Shown here: positions 57,045 through 64,000 of the stretch, piece by piece
Numbering within the stretch: position 1 is the first letter of the stretch
Layout: every line of letters begins with the position of its first letter
Assembly (NCBI GenBank): GCA_001600095.1
Contig: BCIX01000003.1
Coordinates: 2,108,001-2,172,000 of the forward strand
From: Bullera alba
Lineage: Eukaryota; Basidiomycota; Tremellomycetes; Tremellales; Bulleraceae
Reading direction: 5' to 3'
DNA: 64,000 nucleotides
The notes under the pieces: generated by a model
What the model was told of the DNA's origin: nothing
Databases searched by the model: none
The model's input: the letters and a program-made list of their open reading frames with translations, nothing else
Made by a program: the position numbers and the translations under genes

Positions 57045-58423
57045 ATGATGTTCACCAGCACTCTCAGACAAGGTCAGCGATACGTAGCATGTGTGGGTGA
57101 AGAATATTGACCGGTTCTTCTTCAGGCGCTCGAATGGCTTCCAGGGCTTCGGGTGAGTCGACCTCCATCTCCCCATTCTCTCAACTACAGCGCTATCTGC
57201 TCGAGCTGGACTCTGTCCTGGTTCTACAAGCTCACAAGGATGCACTACTGATACTGTATAGTCCGGGCCTTTGCTACTGCCCCACGAGCGGCTCCCTTGG
57301 CTAGAACCACCGGCGCTCTTGCTATTGGCGGAGCCGTGTCCATCCTCGCTGCCTACCAGGGTGAGTGAAGCTACAGCTGTCTTCTCGGAGATGTCCAGGG
57401 CTTATCGCAACCATAATTTTAGTCTCCAAAAGCCCACTGCTCCTCGAGTCCAAGACTATCGCCGGGGAGAAGGGTACTGCCAGCGAGCGATCCTTCGTCA
57501 TGGTGAGTTGTCACGTCCATCCTGAGCTGCCCTTCGCATGTACAGGCGACGATGAGCTCACAAATCCCACAGATCAAGCCAGATGGTGTCTCCCGACAGC
57601 TCGTCGGAAAGGTGAGGCCAGATCTCAAACAGGACTACGACGCCGTTTGCTGATGTGGGTTTGATAGATCGTCTCTCGATTCGAGGAGAGGGGCTACAAG
57701 CTCGTCGCGTGGGTATCAGCTGCCTCTTCGGGGTCAGAGACGTAGCTGACCATAGAATAGTATCAAGTCCCTGACCCCATCCCCCGCTTTGGCCAAGGAG
57801 CACTACATCGACCTCGCCTCGCGACCGTTCTACGCCGGACTCGTCAAGTACATCACCTCCGGCACGCCCGTCGTCGCCATGTAAGTCCATATCCCTCGTG
57901 GTGATCCAAGCTGAACTTGCCTTAGGGTCTGGGAAGGCAAAGATGTCATCCGACAGGGTGTACGTCGAACAGTGCTCAGTACCCATGTCGCCTGCTGACG
58001 CATCTTAGCGACGAATCGTAGGAGCGACCAACCCACAGGAGTCTGACCCAGGAAGCGTGCGAGGACAGTACGCCGTTTCTGTCGGGTGAGCACGTTTGTG
58101 AAGCTTTGTGACTCTTGACTGATCATTGGGACATAGACGAAACTTGATCCACGCTTCTGTGAGCTGAACCACGAACGCAGATGGCGCGGACGGTAGCTGA
58201 TCTGACCGTTAGGACGGCTTCGACTCTGCTACCAAGGAGATCGGTCTTTGGTTCGCCGAAGCCGAGCTCGCCGACTACGAGGTGAGTGCGGAGGTTGTCG
58301 AAACAGCTTGTGAATGTGTACTGATTGGGGATTATAGCCTATCGCCTGGGTAAGTCTGATTGGAGGATTCTTGTTGGATTGTATTGATCAGTCAATTAGT
58401 CTTGGGTCATGGCCGACAACTAG
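57045..58423 (+). CDS. Nucleoside diphosphate kinase, mitochondrial type
   Basis: Transfers the gamma-phosphate between nucleoside di- and triphosphates through a phosphohistidine. About ten short exons from ATG 57045 to TAG 58421-58423. The N-terminus ([20 protein letters not shown], then [16 protein letters not shown]) is basic and Ala/Ser/Arg-rich like a presequence. It is followed by a hydrophobic helix ([17 protein letters not shown]), so the enzyme may sit in a mitochondrial membrane facing the intermembrane space, as NME4-type proteins do. The kinase core is complete: [71 protein letters not shown]-like [14 protein letters not shown], and the catalytic NLIHASD. It ends PIAWSWVMADN. Confidence 0.93.
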
Positions 58424-58727
58424 GTCTCGTCACCTGAGTATCGGAAGTGTTCAGATACAAAATACAAGGATAGAAAATGCAAGTGCCAAAGCGCCGATGA
58501 CATTGATCCTCCGTGCTCAGCTCATGAGACTGCTGCTACGCACCAAGCCACCGAGACGGTTCAAGCTAAGCAGTGCATGTGGTGGTACTAATACAGATGT
58601 CATTAAGTCTAAGTCGTACGTTGGCGTGACGAGTCGGGGGCATGTCAAAAAGCCCAAAACTGGCCCGCTGCAAATGCTGCTGATCACATAATGGTTGCTT
58701 GGTTCCATCTCAAGCTTGAGATGAGAC

Positions 58728-61108
58728 CTAGAACCTATCTCCGCCTCCGCTGAATCGACCGGCGCCACCTGGTCGACTGCTGCCGCCGCCGAACCTGTCT
58801 CCGCCGGATCGGTCACCGTAACCACCGCTCGAACCTCCACGACTGCCGCCGCCGTATCCACCACCACCACCGCCACCAAATCCACCACCACCACCGCTTC
58901 TGAATCCACCACCGCCTCCACGGTCACCGCCGTATCCACCACCACCACCGCTTCTGAATCCACCACCACCACCACGGTCACCGCCGTATCCTCCCCCACC
59001 ACCGCTTCGGAAACCACCGCCTCCGCCGCGCGAGCTGAATCGACCACCGCCACTACTACTGCCACCTAGACCAAGCTTCCTGAGGAAGCTGGGCGACATG
59101 TATGGCGCTTGAGGCATACCAGCGACGTCGGTAGCCCATTTGCCCAGACCATCCAGTAGGTCGTTCGAGGTTGCCCGGAGCTCAGAGAGCTTGGGGGCAA
59201 AGTATCCGATCATCGAGCTGTGGACCTCCTCAACAGCACTACTGTCCAGGACTTGAGTCAAGGCGTCAATCTTCTCTGGAATCGACTCGATGGAACTGGC
59301 GTAATCCGACCTGCCGGCACCTTCACTAGCTCGGAGTAGATCGTCCTCGAGGTCGGCCACCGAGATCTGCTTGAGAGGCACCTTGTTCAAACTCCTGACA
59401 AAGTTGGCTTCAAAGGGAAGCAAAACGAGATCTCCTCTACCGCCCTGCTTGCCTCCTCGACCAGTTCGGCCCACTCGGTGGATGTATTGATCCGGGGTGG
59501 ATGGCATGCTAACCTGGATGACTCGGGTCACAGCGGGGTAATCGACACCTCGGGCCGAAACGTCGGACGTGACCAGAATGGAGGGAGACGAGTCCCGTCT
59601 AAACCTCTCCGAAGCTCGGGATCGCTGTCCAGAGTCGAGCCGGGAGTGAATCTCGTGGACGTTGGTTCGGCCAGGTAGCGCGTTCTGCAGTTCCCTGATG
59701 AACGTCGCGTAGAGCATGGTGAGCTTTGTCGTGGGCAGGAAGAGGATGATTTTCGATTTCGGGTTGATCATCTGATCGTGAGCGATTAGTTTGAGCACGT
59801 GAGGCAATTGCTGCTTTTCGCTGTCGAGCACCGTGGCGTACTGGGGGACGTGGAGGTGGACGTTGGACTCGTTCTTGGGCACACAGTCAATCAACTGGTG
59901 GTTCGGTCGGAGTGCGGCTCGGGCAATCTTTGTGATTTCGGAGGATAGGGTGGCAGAGAAGAGGAACGTCTGTCGCTCTTTTGGCAAGTGGTCAATGATG
60001 AACCGCAAGTCGTTGGCGAAACCCATTTCTAGCAACGTGTCCGCCTCGTCGAGAATCAACATGTCGGTCCTGCCCAATGCCGCGGCAAAGTCGGGTTCCG
60101 AGATGAGATCCTTCAGTCGACCGGGGGTGGCGACCACGATATCCTTTCTGCCTCTTCTCAACTGGCCCAACTGGGCGCCTCGGGATGCACCGCCGACAAT
60201 CAACCGGACTTCCATCTCCTTGTGCCAGGTGCAGAGCTTGAGCGCCTCGTTGGCGATTTGCGTGGCCAGCTCTCGCGTCGGCGAGATGACCAAAGCTCCA
60301 ACAGTGCTTCTGGACAGATGTCTCAGGTTCTGTCCTTGCTCAGAACTCGATAGCACCCTTCCGTCGACTGGCTCCCGCTTCATCTGGTTCAGTTTGTTGA
60401 TTCGCGCGTCGATCGCGGGAACGAGGAAGGCCTATCGGATCGAGAGTCAGATTCTGGCCAACCCAGTTCCGAACACGAGATGAATGCCACTTACGATTGT
60501 CTTTCCCGTACCCGTCTTTGCCTTTACTAGCAGATCCTCTCGGCCTCGCTTCTGACCAGACTCATCCTCGACCGCGTCTGGGTTGTCGACCAGCTGGCCG
60601 TCGACCTCGCTCTGCCTGAGGATAGAGCTCAACTTGCCTCCGGCGAGATATGGCATCAGGGTGAGCACCCTCTTCTGCACTTCCGACATGGACGACAGGG
60701 TGAATGGCTTGAAGACCAAAGCCTTGAGCGTGTCGTAGTTTAGGTATCCCTTTAACGAGGAGAATGGGACTAGGTCGACCTTGGGGCCGGCCTCCTCCGA
60801 GCCTTCCTCTGCTCCGGGGTCATCGACATTGGAACCACTTGAACTGGGTGGTGCGGTATAGTTCTCATCGTACTCCTCGTCCCTCCTCCGAGCCTGAGGC
60901 GCGTATCCCCGAGAAAAGACCACTAGAGGGATGTTAGCGCCCACGAGACGTGTGACTTCGCGAGGGACTTACACGAAGGCGCAAGGAGCTTTGAGCTTTG
61001 ACTCGAGAGTAAAGGTGTTGACCGGGCGAGTCGGACGGTGGACAATTGCCTACTGGCCAACAGACTGATCGTCCTCGACGATCGAGCTAATGTCGATCGC
61101 GACAGCAT
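58728..61108 (-). CDS. Mitochondrial DEAD-box RNA helicase with Gly-rich tail (Mss116-like)
   Basis: ATP-dependent RNA helicase. Three exons from ATG 61108; introns lie at about 60966-60930 and 60494-60433. The first exon (MLSRSTLARSSRTISLLASR) is a classic mitochondrial presequence. Helicase motifs in order: AKTGTGKT (I), PTRELATQ (Ia), VATPGRL (Ib), LDEADTLL (II), FSATL (III), TSDVSARGVDYP (V) and YIHRVGRTGRGG (VI). The region before motif I is acidic. After the core and a C-terminal helical extension, the last about 110 residues are Gly/Arg/Ser/Tyr-rich with an almost perfect unit (GGGYGGDRGGGGGFRSG) repeated three times, an RGG-type RNA-binding tail. Group I/II intron splicing and translation roles are known for Mss116; the precise role here is inferred. 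Confidence 0.9.
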
Positions 61109-61687
61109 CGTGTGTGCTTTTTGAAGACCTCCAAATGAATGACCGGACTCTTCGATCCGAAAGTCCTGTTCTATCGATCCTGGGGGTGTAGGATCGTGGG
61201 CGAGAGAGGATAGGGTGATGAGAATGGAAGGTGTAGCTAGTCTATCGGTACAAGACCTGCTCTATCGATTTCAAAATTATCTCCAGCCAGAGAGTCCAGC
61301 AGCTTGTCCTGCCTGGAAAAATATCAGATTCGCCACCCACCTACTACCCCGGAACCAAATACCCAGGCAGGTACCCGCCGCTGTCCCTAATTAAAAGATT
61401 CCCAAAAGATTTCCTCGATTACAACTTTTGTATTTACCACCCTTTTATCCCAAAAATCACGTGTGGGCACTGGCTGGCACTGGGCGTTCCCGGTCCCGGG
61501 CCTGACCGGAGTTTGACGGGCCGGTCAGAGGGTCGGAACACTCGGCTCCTCGTCCCGGAAGAGCACAATGTTGAGAGCCAGAGTGTATACTTTAGGACCA
61601 CACCCATCATACTCCTTGTCATCGTCTTGTTTCTCGCACTTGAACCGCTTAGATATCCCCTCCCAGATCTCTCACCGCCTAAGCACC
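61109..61687. promoter_or_regulatory. Divergent promoter region, helicase / reductase
   Basis: 579 bp between divergent genes. An AT-rich segment lies at about 61388-61450. The plus-strand leader around 61640-61687 is CT-rich. No gene is recognised. Confidence 0.4.
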
Positions 61688-63579
61688 ATGTCTGACTCTC
61701 TCGCTCCCATTGCCGTCGGATTGATGGGTACCGTGAGTACAAACCACTCGCTTTTGCTCAGACTGGCTGACCTCTCAGGGTGAATACACCACCGGTATCA
61801 CGCCGTCCGGTCAGTCCAAGTCCGACAAGAAGGTGAGTTATGGCGGTCTATTGAGAACCGAGAGCGATATTAACCAAAGTCGCAGATCGGCGTCGTAGGA
61901 ATCACCATGTTCGACCTGCGAAGACGAGGCAAAGTCTCAGAGTGAGCATGCCACGAGGCGGCAGCGTGGGTAATAGCTGATCAGAAGTAGCGTCTTGATG
62001 GCCGGTACCAACGGTGGAAAAGTGAGTGTGCTGGCAGTCCTTGTCGCGGTATTATAAGCGGAGAAGCGGGGATAGAATGATGCGCACGAGCATCAATCCC
62101 GCCGGAGATATTGCAAAATCCATGATATTGGGGGTGTGGTAGCGAATTCTCGGTCGTGGGGAAGATATGGGGATCCTCCAATAATCAAGACATCATTACC
62201 GGAGTCAGTCTCATTGCTGACCCACCATTCCAGTTCCCCGAGATCAAAGCCCACTTCCAGAAGAACATTGGCGACATTTACAAGGGCCTTGACCTGAACT
62301 TCCGAGGCTTCCCAGAGGGCAACGTCCGAGACGCCGAGGCCTGTAAGTGGATCCAACAGAGACGCATAACGCGCATTGCTAATGCTCATCCTTAGACAAG
62401 ACCGCTTTGAGAGCTCTTCCCAAAGGATCCGCCGTGATCATCTTCACCCCCGACTCTACCCACTTCCCCATCGCTTCCGAGGCCTTGAACCTCGGCCACC
62501 ACGTTTTGGTCACGAAACCAGCCACGCAAACGCTCTCGGACCACCAAACGCTGATCGACCTCGCCGAGGAGAAAGGACTGGTATGCTTTGTCGAGCAGTG
62601 AGTCAATTAGCTCTGCTGCTCTGCAAATTGTAGCTAAACCTTGCCATCTAGCCACAAGCGATTCGACCCAGCGTACAACGACGCCAGGGCTAGAGCCCAA
62701 AAGCTGGGCGACTTCAACTTTTACTGCTCGTACATGTCCCAGCCAAAGTTCCAGCTCGAGACATTCAAGAGTTGGGCAGGTATCGACTCTGACATCTCTT
62801 ACTACCTCAACTCTCACCACATCGACGTGAGTCATTCCGGCCCCATGGTCAAGACCAGGTCATTACTGACCGCCACTAGATCCACTGCTGGATGGTCGAG
62901 GGCAGATACAAGCCCACAAAAGTCACCGCCTCCGCCACCACTGGTATTGCCACATCGATGGGCTGTGACCCAAAGACCGAAGACACCATCACTCTCCTAG
63001 TCGACTGGGAGAACCTGGCAGACTCGAAACAGAAGGGAACCGCCGTCTACACCGCCTCCTGGGCGGCTCCGCTCAAAGCTGGCGTCCACTCCGAGCAGAG
63101 ATTCCATTACATGGCTGCCAAGGGTGAAGTCCGAGTCGACCAAGCACACCGAGGCTACAGTGTTGTGGAGGACGACATCGGAAAGGTAGGCTACGCTCGA
63201 CTCTAGACCTTAGTCTCGTCGCTGACGTCCAACTTAGCTCGACGTAGGTTGACCTCACCCCAAGCCTAAGACACCAAGACAAGTGATCGCTGACCTGTTC
63301 CTCGCTCAGTACAACCCCTTTTATGTGAAATATTCGCCCGACGAGGAGGGATACCTAGACCACACGGGATACGGCTACACCTCCCTCGAGAAGTTCATCG
63401 ACGCCGCCCGACTCGTCTCCGGCGGAGAGCGAACTGCCGACTCGTTTGAGAACAGGGGTCTGCCCACTATCAAAGAGACGGTTCTCACTACCGCTATCCT
63501 CAACGCCGGAAGAATCAGTTTGGACGAAAACCGCAGTGTGGCTCTGAGCCAAGTCGACGGCAAGTGGAAGCTGGAATAG
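61688..63579 (+). CDS. Gfo/Idh/MocA oxidoreductase, probable D-galacturonate reductase
   Basis: NAD(P)-dependent sugar oxidoreductase. About nine exons from ATG 61688 to TAG 63577-63579. The start [19 protein letters not shown] carries the nucleotide-binding glycines, unusually close to the N-terminus, then [14 protein letters not shown] and [15 protein letters not shown]. The family 'EKP' motif reads [10 protein letters not shown], followed by [15 protein letters not shown] (catalytic-domain entry). Later segments include [16 protein letters not shown] and [16 protein letters not shown]. These match fungal proteins annotated as D-galacturonate reductases of pectin breakdown; substrate is inferred from similarity. 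Two introns are long for this genome (62022-62233, 212 nt; about 63187-63309). Confidence 0.8.
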
Positions 63580-63808
63580 GACAATCCCAATTTAGCTCAT
63601 TGTGCATCTCTGAAAAGATGCTACAGGATGAGCGCTGAGCCTGTCAGGGAACGATGCTTGAGTCATGCATTCATGTATTGTCATAAGTGTCGTCAAAGTC
63701 CGCTGAGCGAATCGTGAATATTATAAGGCTCATACTTCGAGTGGTTTGTCACTCCGTGACGCGACTCGTGCCCTCTCGACGCACGTTCTGCCACACGCTG
63801 AATACCAG
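63580..63808. other. Convergent 3' spacer
   Basis: 229 bp between convergent stop codons; nothing else seen. Confidence 0.4.
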
Positions 63809-64000
63809 TCAGTCGACTGTGTAGTCGGCGTGATCGTCCTCAGTGTCCTCTCCTATGCCTCGGAATACCTCGTCCATGTCCTCGGCCTCTGCTTCCGCGT
63901 CTGAGCCCACCGCTTCCTCCGCATCCTCCACGGTTGTCTTTCCTGCGTCTTCCTCCTCGTCTTCTTCCTCGTCTTCCTCCTCATCCTCATCCACATCCTC
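63809..64000 (-). CDS. Acidic C-terminus of an unidentified protein (partial)
   Basis: An open minus-strand frame runs from the window edge to the stop at 63809-63811. It codes 63 residues that are almost all Asp, Glu and Ala (a DEDEEEDEEEDEEED run, then SDAEAEAEDMDEVF), ending ADYTVD. Such tails occur in chaperones of histones, nucleolar and ribosome-biogenesis proteins. The identity cannot be determined because the rest lies outside the window. Confidence 0.5.
   Translation of the reverse strand, partial: EDVDEDEEEDEEEDEEEDAGKTTVEDAEEAVGSDAEAEAEDMDEVFRGIGEDTEDDHADYTVD

Noticed and set aside
1..64000. CRISPR arrays, phage or bacterial defence systems
   Set aside because: The sequence is eukaryotic nuclear DNA with spliceosomal introns throughout; no spaced direct-repeat array is present.

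Overview
The window is nuclear DNA of a basidiomycete yeast, most likely a tremellomycete of the Cryptococcus/Kwoniella type. This is inferred from gene structure, since no rRNA or whole-genome context is present. Almost every gene is split by many introns of about 45-65 nt, with GTGAGT/GTAAGT donors, CTGAC/CTGAT-like branch sites close to the 3' end and TAG/CAG acceptors. Genes lie on both strands, are closely packed, and many divergent pairs share promoters under 300 bp. I joined exons by hand. Wherever exon lengths are given, they sum to a multiple of three and the conserved protein family is continuous across the junctions.

Layout. 0.2-2.9 kb: tandem pair of unknown genes, the first apparently frameshifted. 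3.5-5.4 kb: serine hydroxymethyltransferase. 5.8-9.9 kb: DNA topoisomerase III with two GRF and three CCHC zinc modules. 10.0-11.0 kb (-): signal peptidase subunit Sec11, divergent from 11.2-13.6 kb tryptophanyl-tRNA synthetase. 14.0-17.6 kb: proteasome base subunit Rpn1. 18.5-21.3 kb: glycogen synthase. 22.1-23.9 kb: Sng1/DUF3533 membrane protein. 24.5-25.4 kb (-): unknown membrane protein, divergent from Yae1 (25.7-26.4 kb). 27.0-27.6 kb (-): unknown single-pass protein. 29.0-31.4 kb (-): membrane-anchored spermidine-synthase-like protein, divergent from the SNARE Bet1 (31.9-32.5 kb). 32.6-35.8 kb (-): an apparent fusion of a multi-TM fungal protein with Alg11 mannosyltransferase, divergent from the U-box cyclophilin PPIL2/Cyp8 (36.1-38.2 kb). 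38.3-39.7 kb (-): Erg26.

39.7-48.7 kb is the accessory part. It holds a decayed zinc-knuckle/coiled-coil relic, about 2 kb of sequence without genes, an intron-containing tRNA-Arg(UCG), and a tandem family of histidine phosphatases made of one decayed copy and two intact copies, the intact ones with duplicated promoters. 49.2-51.3 kb: xylulokinase. 51.6-54.6 kb: a tandem pair of fast-evolving Ser/Gly-rich unknown genes, the first containing a tandemly repeated exon-intron unit. 55.0-56.0 kb: TRIC-like channel. 56.1-56.8 kb (-): AlkB-like dioxygenase. 57.0-58.4 kb: mitochondrial-type nucleoside diphosphate kinase, convergent with a mitochondrial DEAD-box helicase (58.7-61.1 kb, -). 61.7-63.6 kb: Gfo/Idh/MocA reductase resembling D-galacturonate reductase. 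The window ends inside the acidic C-terminus of a minus-strand gene.

Most genes are housekeeping functions without an operon-like logic. Secretory-pathway genes (SEC11, BET1, ALG11) and sugar-metabolism genes (glycogen synthase, xylulokinase, the putative galacturonate reductase) recur but are not clustered. The most unusual content is the Alg11 fusion, the phosphatase array and the Ser/Gly-rich pair.
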